A DNA stretch of 64,000 nucleotides from Amycolatopsis sp. EV170708-02-1 (GCF_022479115.1 NZ_CP092497.1:6634001-6698000), one strand, 5' to 3'; numbered from the stretch's first letter, positions 25,135-36,277 are shown. The notes: generated by a model from the sequence alone, not told the origin. Translations and numbers: made by a program.

Positions 25135-25518
25135 TTGCTCACCATGCCGGTCCGCCACCCCCACACCCGTGACGCCGTATGGGGCTATCTCGGCGAGATC
25201 ACCAAGGCCCTCGGCGTCGGCCTCGAGTCCTGCACCGTCGACCTCGACGACCCGGTGTCGGCGTATGTCGCGCTCGACGAGCGGCTCGCCACCCATCCGG
25301 AACGCGACGTCGCCCTGCTGTGGGACGAGGTCCGCGGGTGGGGTGTGGCGATCGAGACCCATTCCGGCGAGGACCTCATCGTCCTCCGCTACCTGGGCGG
25401 GAAGTCCGCCACACCACGCCCCGCCGAGGTCGCGCGCTTCGTCGAGGCCGTCCGCGAGGACGACCATCGCGCCGGGCAGCTCACCCCGCCGGATTTCCGT
25501 GTCCTGCCCGGCGGGTGA
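25135..25518 (+). CDS. DUF6292-like small protein
   Basis: A protein of about 127 residues of mixed alpha/beta character with no catalytic motif that I recognise. It resembles the small actinobacterial DUF6292 proteins (WDEVRGWGVAIETH, RYLGG), whose function is unknown. TTG 25135 is used because AAAGGGA lies eight bases upstream; ATG 25144 is the alternative. It lies after the hsp20 terminator and converges on the sigma-factor gene with 17 bp between stops. Its stress-region location suggests general stress expression, but that is only context. Confidence 0.7.
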   Translation: MLTMPVRHPHTRDAVWGYLGEITKALGVGLESCTVDLDDPVSAYVALDERLATHPERDVALLWDEVRGWGVAIETHSGEDLIVLRYLGGKSATPRPAEVARFVEAVREDDHRAGQLTPPDFRVLPGG

Positions 25519-25535
25519 TCGCGGCTCGCGCCCGT

Positions 25536-26378
25536 TCAGCCGGTGAGATCGCCGCGCAGATCCTGCAGGATCTTCGTGAGCAGGCGGGAAACGTGCATCT
25601 GGGAGATACCGACGCGTTCGGCGATCTGCGATTGGGTCATCCCCTCGAAGAACCGCATCGTGACGATCGCCCGCTCCCGTTCCGGCAGCCGCCGGAGCAG
25701 CGGGACCACGGTGTGCCGGTCCTCGATGTGCTCGAACCGGGAATCCAGTTCCCCCATCACATCCGACAGGGGAAGCGAGCCCTCGCCGTCGTTGACCGGC
25801 CGGTCGAGGGACGAAGTCTGGTAGCTGTTCGCGGCGAGCAGGCCGTCACGGACGGTTTCGACGTCCACGTCGAGATGCCCGGCGAGCTCGGACGGGGTCG
25901 GCGCGCGGCCGAGGGTCTGGGTCAGTTCCGTCGTCGCCCGCGTAAGCCGGGTGCGCAGTTCCTGCATTCCGCGCGGGACGTGCACCGCCCAGCCGGTGTC
26001 GCGGAAGAACCGCCGCACCTCGCCCATGACCGTCGGCACCGCGTACGCCAGGAAATCCCCGCCCTGCGCGGGATCGAACCGGTCCACGGCCTTCATCAGG
26101 CCGATCCGCGCGACCTGGATCAGGTCTTCCCTCGGCTGGCCCCGCCCGCTGAACCGGACGGCGATGTGCTCGGCGACCGGCAGCAGTTCGAGGATCAGGC
26201 GTTCCCGCAGGCGCCGCCGGTCCGGGTGACCGCCGGGCAAGGCGGCCAGTTCGTCGAACCATGCGCGGCAATGCGAGTAGTCGTCCTTCCGCCGCGTCCG
26301 GCGGTCCCGAGGGGCGGGCATCCTCGGCTCCCCTGAGACGAGCCGGGTGTCGCCTTCCGTGAGGAAGGGCGCACTCAT
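25536..26378 (-). CDS. SigB/SigF-family RNA polymerase sigma factor
   Basis: A 280-residue group 3 sigma factor. Region 2 (EDLIQVARIGLMKAVDRFDP, then RFFRDTGWAVHVPR in 3.0) and region 4 (LPERERAIVTMRFFEGMTQSQIAERVGISQMHVSRL) are complete. Members direct general-stress or developmental regulons and are controlled by anti-sigma kinases and STAS antagonists; a STAS gene lies at 28333. The start ATG 26378 is preceded by CGGAGG at eight bases. No anti-sigma factor is adjacent, which is unusual but common in genomes with many such regulators. Confidence 0.93.
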   Translation of the reverse strand: MSAPFLTEGDTRLVSGEPRMPAPRDRRTRRKDDYSHCRAWFDELAALPGGHPDRRRLRERLILELLPVAEHIAVRFSGRGQPREDLIQVARIGLMKAVDRFDPAQGGDFLAYAVPTVMGEVRRFFRDTGWAVHVPRGMQELRTRLTRATTELTQTLGRAPTPSELAGHLDVDVETVRDGLLAANSYQTSSLDRPVNDGEGSLPLSDVMGELDSRFEHIEDRHTVVPLLRRLPERERAIVTMRFFEGMTQSQIAERVGISQMHVSRLLTKILQDLRGDLTG

Positions 26379-26549
26379 CGAACCAACCTCCGTCCCTTGT
26401 GGACTGACATGGGTCCGTCCGTTCGTCACCGGATTGATACCCGGTGACCGGCCAGGGCAAACATCGGTCCGCGCGTCGACCTGGACGGGTGATCTTTGGA
26501 TTACCAGCGGATCGAAGGGGTATCCGCAGGTCACGACGAAGGAGGAGCC

Positions 26550-26882
26550 GTGCCTGAACAGAGCTGGAGCGACAAACGCGAACGTCAGTACGAGCACATC
26601 AAGTCGTCGCAGAAGAAACGCGGCGCGAGCACCGGCCGCGCCGAGGAGATCGCCGCACGCACGGTCAACAAGAACCGCGCGCGATCAGGTGAATCGAAGA
26701 CGGCCAGCAAGAGTTCGACGAAGGACACCTCCCCGCAGAAGCGCGGCGGGCAACGGTCCGGCAACCGGAAGGGTCCCGGCGGGCCGACCAAGGACCAGCT
26801 CTACAACGAGGCCAAGAAGCGCAACATCAAGGGCCGTTCAAGCATGACCAAGAAGGAACTGCAGAACGCCCTCGGCCGCTGA
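26550..26882 (+). CDS. Small basic protein with SAP/Rho-N-like C-terminus (annotated elsewhere as plasmid stabilization protein)
   Basis: A 110-residue, very Lys/Arg-rich protein with no membrane segment. The N-terminus (WSDKRERQYEHIKSS) and EEIAARTVNKNRAR are characteristic of a widespread actinobacterial family. The end (KDQLYNEAKKRNIKGRSSMTKKEL) looks like a SAP or Rho N-terminal helix-hairpin-helix that binds nucleic acid. GTG 26550 has GGAGGAG just upstream. The plasmid-stabilization name is inherited and not shown. It is followed after 11 bp by the decarboxylase gene and may be co-transcribed with it. Confidence 0.8.
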   Translation: MPEQSWSDKRERQYEHIKSSQKKRGASTGRAEEIAARTVNKNRARSGESKTASKSSTKDTSPQKRGGQRSGNRKGPGGPTKDQLYNEAKKRNIKGRSSMTKKELQNALGR

Positions 26883-26893
26883 TCGGAGGCAGG

Positions 26894-28336
26894 ATGGACC
26901 ACTCGCGCGCCCCGGTGCTGGAAGCCATCGAGTCCTATCGCCGCGCGGGCGGGCTGGCCTTCACCCCGCCTGGCCACAAACAAGGCCGCGGGGCGGATCC
27001 CCGCGTGCTGGACCTGCTCGGCCACGACGCGTTCGCGTCGGATCTGCTCGCCCTCAACGGTTTGGACGACCGCCGGATGTCGCGTGGCGTCCTCAGCCGG
27101 GCGCAGGAGCTGATGGCCGACGCGGTGGACGCGGAGCACACTTTCTTCTCCACCTGCGGGAGTTCGCTTTCGGTCAAGAGCGCCATGCTCGCCGTCGCCG
27201 GTCCCGGCGAACGGCTCCTGGTGTCCCGCAACGCCCACAAATCCGTCGTCGCCGGCCTGGTGATCAGCGGGGTGCATCCGGTCTGGGTGCGCCCCCGGTA
27301 CGACGAGGAGCGCCATCTGGCGCATCCTCCCGGCCCGGAAGAGACCCAGGCGGCGCTGGCGGAAGCTCCCGACGTCAAAGGCATGCTGCTGATCACGCCG
27401 ACCGACTACGGCACCTGCGCCGACATCCGGGGCGTCGCCCGTGTCCTGCACGACGCCGACAAGCCGCTGATCGTCGACGAGGCGTGGGGCGCGCACTACC
27501 CGTTCCACGACGACCTGCCGACCTGGGCGATGGACGGGGAAGCCGATCTGTGCGTCACGAGCACGCACAAAATGGGCGGCGGGCTGGAGCAGGCCTCGGT
27601 GTTCCACCTGCGGGGTGACCGGGTTTCCCCGGATCTGCTCAAGGCCAGGGAGGACCTGCTGGGCACGACGAGCACTTCCGCCCTGCTGTACGCCTCCCTG
27701 GACGGCTGGCGCAGGCAGATGGTCGAGCACGGCGGAGAACTGCTGAGCAAGGCGCTGACGTTGGCCGCCCGGGCCCGCGAAGAGATCGAAGGCATCCCCG
27801 GCCTGCACGCGCTGGCGGAGGAGTTCCATCCACTCGCCTTCGAACACGACCCCCTCAAGATCGTGATCGACGTCGCCGGGCTCGGCATCACCGGGTACCA
27901 GGCGGCCGACCATCTCGCCGAACGCCATCTGCACACGGGGTTGTCCGATCACCGGCGGATCGCGGTGCAGGTCACCCACGCCGACGACGAGGACACCGTT
28001 TCCGCCCTGCTGCACGGCTTGCGGGGGTTGACGGAGCATGGCTTCGAGCGGCGCCCGCCGGTCGACCTGCCTTCCGGGGCGGAGCTGACGCTGGAAACGC
28101 GGATGCTGCCCCGCGACGCGTTCTTCGCCGACGCCGAGCGGGTGCCGCTGGACAAGGCCGAGGGACGTGTCAGCGCGGAGATGATCAGCCCCTATCCGCC
28201 CGGGGTGCCTGCGATCGCTCCCGGTGAGGTGTTCACCGACGCGATCGTCGACTATCTCCACACCGGCGTCCGGACGGGCATGTTCATCTACGACGCCGCG
28301 GATTCCGAGCTGGGAACGGTCCGCGTCGTCGCTTAA
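26894..28336 (+). CDS. PLP-dependent Orn/Lys/Arg decarboxylase family protein
   Basis: The 480-residue protein has the fold-type I layout of the SpeA/LdcC-like group: N-terminal FTPPGHKQGRG, then FFSTCGSS, IVDEAWGAHYPF and the PLP lysine at Lys226 in STSTHKMGGG, followed by a smaller C-terminal domain. The reaction would be decarboxylation of arginine, lysine or ornithine to a polyamine or diamine; the substrate cannot be told from sequence by eye. The start is 11 bp after the small basic protein. The stop overlaps that of the converging STAS gene by four bases. Confidence 0.9.
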   Translation: MDHSRAPVLEAIESYRRAGGLAFTPPGHKQGRGADPRVLDLLGHDAFASDLLALNGLDDRRMSRGVLSRAQELMADAVDAEHTFFSTCGSSLSVKSAMLAVAGPGERLLVSRNAHKSVVAGLVISGVHPVWVRPRYDEERHLAHPPGPEETQAALAEAPDVKGMLLITPTDYGTCADIRGVARVLHDADKPLIVDEAWGAHYPFHDDLPTWAMDGEADLCVTSTHKMGGGLEQASVFHLRGDRVSPDLLKAREDLLGTTSTSALLYASLDGWRRQMVEHGGELLSKALTLAARAREEIEGIPGLHALAEEFHPLAFEHDPLKIVIDVAGLGITGYQAADHLAERHLHTGLSDHRRIAVQVTHADDEDTVSALLHGLRGLTEHGFERRPPVDLPSGAELTLETRMLPRDAFFADAERVPLDKAEGRVSAEMISPYPPGVPAIAPGEVFTDAIVDYLHTGVRTGMFIYDAADSELGTVRVVA

Positions 28337-28677
28337 CGGCTTGCGATCTTCAGCGTCGGCAAGAGCCCGGTGAGCTCGATGGCTCGGCGCAAGACCTTGG
28401 AGGGCACGAAACTCAGCTCGATCCCGGACTCCTGGCAGTGCCGGTTCAGCTGCACCAGCACGGAAAGCCCCGACGAATCGCAGAAGCCGACACCGGTCAT
28501 GTCGATCACCGCGGTGCCGGGGCCGTCCGCCAGCAGCTCGAACAGCTCCGCCCGGAGCCGCGGGCTGGTCGAAATGTCGATGTCACCCGCCACTTCGACG
28601 GTGATCGCTGCTGCGGAGCGAGCCGTCTCGGCCACGACGAGAGGAGCGGCCTGCCCGGCTTCGGAGTCGATCGCCAT
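28333..28677 (-). CDS. STAS-domain anti-sigma factor antagonist
   Basis: A 114-residue single STAS domain. The conserved phosphorylation segment FCDSSGL is present (Ser68/Ser69), along with the usual VAGDIDISTSPRLRAEL start. Such proteins bind anti-sigma kinases when unphosphorylated and free SigB/SigF-type sigma factors; a sigma factor of that class is encoded 2 kb away at 25536. It overlaps the decarboxylase stop by four bases at the 3' end and is divergent from the VOC gene. Confidence 0.92.
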   Translation of the reverse strand: MAIDSEAGQAAPLVVAETARSAAAITVEVAGDIDISTSPRLRAELFELLADGPGTAVIDMTGVGFCDSSGLSVLVQLNRHCQESGIELSFVPSKVLRRAIELTGLLPTLKIASR

Positions 28678-28756
28678 CCATCGACGGTAGAAGGGTGCGG
28701 TCCGGTCCGCAACCGTCGCGCCGGTCCTCGGTTCGGGAACGGGCTATCCTCGCCGC

Positions 28757-29140
28757 ATGGCCTGCCGTATCACCGAACTCATCCTCGACTGCGCCGATCC
28801 GGTCCGGATGGCGGCGTTCTGGTGCGAAGTGCTCGGGTACGTCGAGATCGGCAAAGACGGCGAAGACATCGAGATCGGCCCGCCCGGAGTCGGCTTCGGC
28901 GGCCCGCAGCCCACGTTGATCCTCAGCCGCAGCGACGATCCGAAACCGGGCAAGCTCCCCCTGCACATCGACGTGAACCCGACCGACCGCGACCAGGATG
29001 CGGAACTGGAGCGGTTGCTCGCCGCCGGAGCACGGCCCGCCGACGTCGGCCAGACGGGGGAAGAGTCGTGGCACGTGCTCGCCGACCCCGAAGGAAACGT
29101 CTTCTGCCTTCTCCGCAAGCGAGTGGAACCGTCCACTTAG
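28757..29140 (+). CDS. VOC (glyoxalase/bleomycin-resistance) family protein
   Basis: A 127-residue single-module VOC protein. The opening (ITELILDCADPVRMAAFWCEVLGY) and the closing (WHVLADPEGNVFCLL) are typical of the actinobacterial subgroup of small VOC proteins with unknown substrates. One Glu/His metal position (HIDVN) is visible. The start is ATG 28757 without a strong ribosome site. It is divergent from the STAS gene and 76 bp ahead of the GAF-ANTAR gene. It could be an isomerase, a dioxygenase or a ligand-binding protein. Confidence 0.85.
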   Translation: MACRITELILDCADPVRMAAFWCEVLGYVEIGKDGEDIEIGPPGVGFGGPQPTLILSRSDDPKPGKLPLHIDVNPTDRDQDAELERLLAAGARPADVGQTGEESWHVLADPEGNVFCLLRKRVEPST

Positions 29141-29216
29141 GACGGTCAAGGGTTGGCCGACGACGCCACCGGGTATCCGGCGAAGGACACCGAACCCCGA
29201 CTGGGATGGTCAGCTG

Positions 29217-29999
29217 ATGGCGGACGAAGGACTGTGGCAACGCGACAAGGACGAATTCGGCTCCGGCGAGTACGCCCCGTCGGGCCCGCTGGCAGGCCAG
29301 TTCGTCGAACTCACGCGCCTGCTGCTGGCCGCTTCGACACCGGCCCAGGTCCTCGAACAGGTCGTCGCCGCCGCGTATCGGGTGGTCCCGGGCGCGGATC
29401 TGGTGTCGGTCACCCTCCGTGCCCCGGACGGGACCTTTCACACCCCGGTTTCGACCGGCGAGGTGGCGCTGGAACTCGACGAGGTGCAGTACCGCGCCGG
29501 AACGGGACCCTGCGTCGACGCGGCCGACCGCGGAAGCCCCGGCTACATCCGCAGTGAGGATCTGAAGGCGGAGAAGAGGTGGCCGGACTTCTCCGCGGCG
29601 GCCGTGCGGCACGGGTACACCGCGATCCTGTCCACCGTGCTGGTGCCCGACGCGCGCCCGCCCAGGGTGCCCGGTGCGCTGAACATCTACAGCCACCGCC
29701 CCGGCGCCCTCGACTCGCGGGCCCAGGACACCGCACTCCTGCTGGCCACCCACGGCTCACTCGCGCTGGCGAGCACCGCCGCCGTGAGCCGGGCGGAGCT
29801 GGAGACGAGCCATCTCCGGCGGGCCGTCGAATCGCGTGACGTCATCGGCCAGGCGAAGGGGATCCTGATGCAACGCCGTGGCCTGACCGCCGACGAGGCC
29901 TTCGACCTGCTGCGCCGGACATCCCAGGACCTCAACGTCAAACTCGCCGAAGTCGCCCGCACCCTGGCCACCCGGCATACGGAGCTCGACACCCCTTGA
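29217..29999 (+). CDS. GAF and ANTAR domain-containing regulator
   Basis: The 260-residue protein has a GAF sensor domain at about residues 30-170 (YRAGTGPCVDAADRG, ILSTVLVP) and a C-terminal ANTAR RNA-binding domain at about 190-250 with the signature RDVIGQAKGILMQRRGLTADEAFDLLRRTSQ. ANTAR proteins bind paired hairpins in nascent mRNA to prevent termination. This layout is typical of actinobacteria and usually responds to stress or redox ligands. ATG 29217 is chosen for domain length. It ends in a convergent palindrome shared with katG. Confidence 0.92.
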   Translation: MADEGLWQRDKDEFGSGEYAPSGPLAGQFVELTRLLLAASTPAQVLEQVVAAAYRVVPGADLVSVTLRAPDGTFHTPVSTGEVALELDEVQYRAGTGPCVDAADRGSPGYIRSEDLKAEKRWPDFSAAAVRHGYTAILSTVLVPDARPPRVPGALNIYSHRPGALDSRAQDTALLLATHGSLALASTAAVSRAELETSHLRRAVESRDVIGQAKGILMQRRGLTADEAFDLLRRTSQDLNVKLAEVARTLATRHTELDTP

Positions 30000-30008
30000 C
30001 GCGGGAAC

Positions 30009-30062
30009 GTCGCGAAAGCCACTTTCGTGACGTGTGACGTCCCGAAAGTGGCTTTCGCGACA
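30009..30062. terminator. CGAAAGTGGCTTTCG-family palindrome pair between converging genes
   Basis: GTCGCGAAAGCCACTTTCG and CGAAAGTGGCTTTCGCGAC pair over about 19 bp around GTGACGTGTGACGTCC. It is the same element as at 23837 and lies between the GAF-ANTAR stop and the katG stop. Confidence 0.8.
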
Positions 30063-30098
30063 CAGCCACCGAAAAGCACCCTTGACGGACGAGCCGCG

Positions 30099-32357
<2,259 letters not shown>

Positions 32358-32783
32358 TCATCGCTGGACAGAGTCGGCCGCGCAGCCGGGGCACAGGCCC
32401 CAGTAGACGACCTCCGCCTCGTCGACCACGAATCCGTGATCGCCCGAAGCGGTGAGACAGGGGGCATGGCCGACGGCGCAGTCGACGTCCGCGATCGCAC
32501 CGCAGGAACGGCACACGACATGGTGATGGTTGTCCCCCACCCGGGTCTCGTACCGGGCGAGCGTGCCGGCGGGCTGGATACGCCGGATCAGACCGGTTTC
32601 GGTGAGTGCCCGCAGCACGTCGTACACCGCCTGGTGGGAGACCGTGGGAAGGTCGGCCCGCACCAGCGCTATCACCGTTTCGGTGTCGACGTGCGGATGA
32701 TCGCGCAGCGCCGCGAGCACGGCCAGCCGGGGCCGAGTCACGCGCAGCGAAACCGCTCGCAGCTGTGCCTCGAATTCGGACAT
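32358..32783 (-). CDS. furA: FurA-type ferric uptake/peroxide regulator
   Basis: A 141-residue Fur-family repressor with a winged-helix N-terminus (RPRLAVLAALRDHPHVDTET, HQAVYDVLRAL), the HHH motif (DNHHHVVC) and two CxxC zinc motifs (CRSC and CPGC). It precedes katG by 24 bp, the conserved actinobacterial furA-katG order. ATG 32783 has no ribosome site. A good promoter ends just upstream, so the mRNA probably begins at ATG 32783 or at in-frame GTG 32786 and is leaderless. It senses iron and peroxide and represses its own promoter in relatives. Confidence 0.94.
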   Translation of the reverse strand: MSEFEAQLRAVSLRVTRPRLAVLAALRDHPHVDTETVIALVRADLPTVSHQAVYDVLRALTETGLIRRIQPAGTLARYETRVGDNHHHVVCRSCGAIADVDCAVGHAPCLTASGDHGFVVDEAEVVYWGLCPGCAADSVQR

Positions 32784-32791
32784 CACCAAGG

Positions 32792-32820
32792 ACGATAAGA
32801 GCGTCTTTGGAACGGGTCAA
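32792..32820 (-). promoter_or_regulatory. furA-katG promoter, probably leaderless
   Basis: On the minus strand TTGACC (32815-32820) and TATCGT (32792-32797) are separated by exactly 17 bp, a strong sigma70-type promoter. The -10 box ends only 5-8 bases before the furA start codon, so transcription should begin at or beside the start codon. Confidence 0.7.
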
Positions 32821-32909
32821 ATCAAGAACCCCGGGGAGTGACGGCCGGTTTCGAACGAGGCGGCCCCGGGTAGCCGGTGACCGAGCCATGACTTGCGTGA
32901 GGTGAGTCC

Positions 32910-33869
32910 ATGACAACTGCAGGAAAAGGCGACCCGCCGGACCGCATCGGCACCGCCGACGTCGAATGTCTCGAAAACGCGGTCGATGTCCTGCGCGCCT
33001 TGGACTATCGGCAGGGCGGCGCCTTTTCCCACGACGCGGTGCGAGTGGTGAAGTCGGTGAGCCTGCTGCTCAATTGGGGCGCGGTACCCGGCGGGCTCCG
33101 ATCACGGTTGCTGACCGTGCTCGCCGATTTGCACAATCTGCTCGGCTGGACGGAATTCGACATCGGCCGCCGCGTTCCGGCGCGGCTCCGGTTCGACCGC
33201 GCGCTCGGTCTCGCCGCCGCGGCGGGCAACGACAATCTGATGGCCAACATCTGTTACCGCCTCGGCAGGATGGCGCTGCACCATGACGACGTCGAGGGCG
33301 GGCTGGACCATCTCCGCCAAGGCCAAGCCGCCGCCCACCGCTCCGGTTCCCTGCGGGCACAAGCGATCCTGACGATCAACGAGGCCTGGGCGCTGGCCAA
33401 GGCGGCCGACGAGCGCGCCGCTCTCGCGAGCCTGGCAAGGGCGGAGTGTCAGTTCGAGTGCGCGGACAGCTGGGCGGCGGCACGCCCTTGGGAAGCGTTC
33501 TTCGGCACCACGGACATGGCCGCGATGCGAGGGACCGTCCTGACCGAATTGGCCAGGACGGTCTCCTCCCGGCACAGCGAGGAGGCGATCGTGCGGCTGA
33601 GCGACGCCGTCGGCGGCTACGGCGCCGAAATGTCCCGCAGCCTCGCGCTCACCTTGACCATGCTCGCGCAGAACCACGCGCTCCAGGGCGATTTCGACGA
33701 AGCCGTCCGCACCGGCACCGAGGCGCTGGACCTCGCGCGCGGCCTCGGCTCCACCCGTATCAAGGACCGGCTCGCGCCGCTGGCGGCCCTCCTGCGCGGA
33801 CACGCCGATCCGGCGGCCCGCGACCTGCTCGCCCGGATCGACGGCTACCGCGCCGAACCGAGCCCCTGA
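32910..33869 (+). CDS. TPR-like helical protein without a DNA-binding domain
   Basis: A 319-residue helical protein with repeated TPR-like pairs (LAAAAGNDNLMANICYRLGRMALHHDD, ALQGDFDEAVRTGTEALDLA). It resembles the C-terminal half of XRE/TPR regulators of actinobacteria (NARGP/AfsR-like), but there is no helix-turn-helix at its N-terminus. The start at ATG 32910 follows GAGGTGAG. It is divergent from furA and precedes the amidase. A peptide-binding or scaffold role is possible, and no enzyme motif is seen. Confidence 0.75.
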   Translation: MTTAGKGDPPDRIGTADVECLENAVDVLRALDYRQGGAFSHDAVRVVKSVSLLLNWGAVPGGLRSRLLTVLADLHNLLGWTEFDIGRRVPARLRFDRALGLAAAAGNDNLMANICYRLGRMALHHDDVEGGLDHLRQGQAAAHRSGSLRAQAILTINEAWALAKAADERAALASLARAECQFECADSWAAARPWEAFFGTTDMAAMRGTVLTELARTVSSRHSEEAIVRLSDAVGGYGAEMSRSLALTLTMLAQNHALQGDFDEAVRTGTEALDLARGLGSTRIKDRLAPLAALLRGHADPAARDLLARIDGYRAEPSP

Positions 33870-33936
33870 CCGACTGCTCCGAAGGGACGGCGAAATGATG
33901 GTCCTCATCGGCGATCGTGGTCGCTAAGCTGCCGCC

Positions 33937-35241
33937 GTGAGCGAACCCTGGAGCGTCGCGGGCAGCCGCGCCCGAGCGGCGGAAGTGCGGCATCTCAACG
34001 CGATCTGCCATCTGGCGCCGCACGATCACGCCGCCGCTCCGTCGGGTCCGCTCAGCGGGATCCCGTTGGTGGTCAAGGACAACATCCACGTCGCGGGGAT
34101 GCCGAGCACCGCGGGGACCCCGGCCCTGGCGCGGCACGTTCCGCGCGAGCACGCGACCGTGGTCCGGCGGCTGGCCGAAGCGGGCGCCGTCGTCGTCGGC
34201 AAGGCGACCATGCACGAGCTCGCCCTCGGCATCACCTGCGACACGACCCCGCTCGGCCCGGTGCGCAACGCCCTGAACCCGTCCCGGTTCGCCGGCGGCA
34301 GCAGCGGCGGGACCGCGGTCGCCGTCGCGGCGGGCATCGTGCCCGCCGGTCTCGGCACCGACACCGGTGGTTCGGCCCGCGTTCCCGCCGCGCTCAACGG
34401 GGTCTGCGGTTTCCGGCCCACCACGGGCCGGTACCCGTCCGACGGGATGACACCGTTGAGCAGCACACGGGACACGGCCGGGCCGATCGCCCGCACGGTC
34501 GCCGATCTCGCGCTCCTCGACGCGGTTCTCGCGGCGGAAGAGCCGGAACCCCTGATCGACCGCCCGCCGATCCGGCTCGGTGTGCCGCACGGTTTCCTGA
34601 CCGGCGACCTGTCCGAAGACGTCGAAGAACTCTGGGAGGCCGCGCTCGCCACCCTGGACGCGGCAGGCGTCACCCTGGTGCCGCTCGACGACACGCCCCT
34701 CGCCGAACTCGTCGCCGATCAGGGAATGCCGCTGGTGATCCACGAAGCGGGCACCGGGCTCCGGTCCTACCTCGCCGAGTACGTACCCGACGTCTCGTTC
34801 GAGCGGCTCGTTCGCGAGATCGCCGCGCCCGACGTCCGGGCGATCTTCACCGAGGCGGTCGTGCCGGGCGTCGAGCCGCCCGTCTACGAAGCGGCCCTCG
34901 CCACCCGGTCCGCCTTGCGCCGCGCGTACGCGAAGATCTTCGACGAGAGCGGCATCGACGCGCTGGCCTTCCCCACCACACCGGCGACGGCCCGGGAGTT
35001 CTCGGCCGTCGGGAGTTTCGTTCACCGCGGACGCGAGGTCCCGACCTTCCCCACCTTCATCCGCAACTGCCAGCCCGGCAGCATCGCGGGATTCCCGGGC
35101 CTGACCGTCCCGATGGGGCGCGCACGCGACGGGCTGCCCGCCGGGCTGGCACTCGACGGCATGCTCGGCGAAGACCGGAAACTGTTGGCGGCAGGGGCTT
35201 TCGTCGAACGGGTCCTGCGGCTCCGCGATCAGGCGGGGTGA
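33937..35241 (+). CDS. Amidase signature family hydrolase
   Basis: A 434-residue hydrolase of the amidase-signature family with the catalytic triad Lys47 (VVKDN), cis-Ser122 (GGSSGG) and nucleophile Ser146 ([11 protein letters not shown]), spaced 24 residues apart as in the family. It is shorter than GatA, so it is probably a small-amide hydrolase such as indoleacetamide hydrolase; the substrate is not fixed by the sequence. GTG 33937 is used. The downstream 3' end faces lysR across two palindromic elements. Confidence 0.9.
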   Translation: MSEPWSVAGSRARAAEVRHLNAICHLAPHDHAAAPSGPLSGIPLVVKDNIHVAGMPSTAGTPALARHVPREHATVVRRLAEAGAVVVGKATMHELALGITCDTTPLGPVRNALNPSRFAGGSSGGTAVAVAAGIVPAGLGTDTGGSARVPAALNGVCGFRPTTGRYPSDGMTPLSSTRDTAGPIARTVADLALLDAVLAAEEPEPLIDRPPIRLGVPHGFLTGDLSEDVEELWEAALATLDAAGVTLVPLDDTPLAELVADQGMPLVIHEAGTGLRSYLAEYVPDVSFERLVREIAAPDVRAIFTEAVVPGVEPPVYEAALATRSALRRAYAKIFDESGIDALAFPTTPATAREFSAVGSFVHRGREVPTFPTFIRNCQPGSIAGFPGLTVPMGRARDGLPAGLALDGMLGEDRKLLAAGAFVERVLRLRDQAG

Positions 35242-35254
35242 GCGCTGGAGGCGT

Positions 35255-35277
35255 GTCGCGAAAGTGGCTTTCGCGAC
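35255..35277. terminator. CGAAAGTGGCTTTCG-family single palindrome
   Basis: GTCGCGAAAG-TGG-CTTTCGCGAC is a perfect 10-3-10 hairpin just after the amidase stop. It is a half copy of the elements at 23837 and 30009. Confidence 0.75.
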
Positions 35278-35338
35278 GTGTGCGCGGACGTTGATCAGGC
35301 GAGGTGAGCCGAGACCGCGGCACCGGCCACACTGGCGC

Positions 35339-35384
35339 GTGAAGGCCCCCTTCCTTGCGCCTGGGTACAGGAATGGGGCCTTCC
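35339..35384. terminator. GAAGGCCCCCTTC-family hairpin next to lysR
   Basis: GAAGGCCCCCTTCC pairs with GGAATGGGGCCTTC (one mismatch) around a loop of about 16 bp. It lies ten bases from the lysR stop and closes both convergent transcripts. Confidence 0.7.
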
Positions 35385-35393
35385 CGTACCCCG

Positions 35394-36260
35394 CTAAGCC
35401 CGGATGCTGGCCTGAAGGGCGTCGATCAGCGCGGCCGCGGCGGGCGGGTCGGGCGGGTCTCCGTAGGTGACGGCGTAGATCTGACGGGGGTCTTCGGCCA
35501 GTTCGGTGGCGTGGACACCGGGCATCCGATGCGCGCGCAGCGCCAGCCGGGGCAGGGTGGTGACACCCATCCGGGCCGCGACCAGTGCCTGCATGACGAC
35601 CATGTCGTCGCTGACCATCGAGATACGCGGGGCGAACCCGGCCCGCCCGCAGATCGTGACGAGTTCGTCCTGGCATCGGGCGCAGCCGCCGATCCAGGTC
35701 GAGTCGCGATGATCGGCGATGGTCTGCCCCGGTTCGCTGGTGAGCAGATAGATCGGGTCCTCCAGAAGATGCACCAGCCGGAGCCCCCGCTCCTCGCGTG
35801 GCGTGTCGGGGTACCGGAAGATCAGGGCGACGTCGATCCGCCCCTCCCGCAGCATGCGCAGCGCCTCGCCCGGATGTTCGTCCACCAGACCCAATTCGAG
35901 TCCGGGATGGGCACGGGCCAGCGCGGCGGCCGCCTCGGGGACGATGGTGCTCAGGATCGACTGGAACCCCGCCAGCCGGACCCGTCCGGCGCGCAAGCCC
36001 ACCTGCGCCGCCAGCTCGGCCTCGGCGCCTTCGACCCGGCCGACGATCTCGGCCGCGCGGGCGGCGAGCAGTTCCCCTTCGGGAGTGAGCCGGATGCCGC
36101 GGCCGGCGCGCTGGACCAGCTTCGCGCCCGTCGCGGCCTCCAACCTCGCGAGGTGATGGCTCACCGCCGGCTGCGTGTAGTGCAGTTCCTTCGCCGCCGC
36201 GGTCATCGAACCGTGCCGGGCGACGGCAGCGAGCACCGTGAGCTGCACCAGATTCAGCAT
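35394..36260 (-). CDS. LysR-family transcriptional regulator
   Basis: A 288-residue LysR regulator with an N-terminal winged helix (GSMTAAAKELHYTQPAVSHHLARLE) and a periplasmic-binding-protein-like effector domain. ATG 36260 (MLNLVQLT) is the natural start; a longer reading would extend through the operator. The start codon lies inside a perfect inverted repeat, so self-control is likely. It is divergent from the cysteine dioxygenase gene, its probable target, as in typical LysR arrangements. Confidence 0.93.
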   Translation of the reverse strand: MLNLVQLTVLAAVARHGSMTAAAKELHYTQPAVSHHLARLEAATGAKLVQRAGRGIRLTPEGELLAARAAEIVGRVEGAEAELAAQVGLRAGRVRLAGFQSILSTIVPEAAAALARAHPGLELGLVDEHPGEALRMLREGRIDVALIFRYPDTPREERGLRLVHLLEDPIYLLTSEPGQTIADHRDSTWIGGCARCQDELVTICGRAGFAPRISMVSDDMVVMQALVAARMGVTTLPRLALRAHRMPGVHATELAEDPRQIYAVTYGDPPDPPAAAALIDALQASIRA

Positions 36261-36277
36261 GGATAAAGAATATCCAT
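36259..36277. promoter_or_regulatory. Inverted repeat over the lysR start codon
   Basis: ATGGATA-AAGAA-TATCCAT is a perfect 7-5-7 inverted repeat. Its left arm contains the complement of the lysR start codon, and its right arm lies about 80 bp before the dioxygenase gene. It is a good candidate LysR operator (T-N11-A type). Confidence 0.6.
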
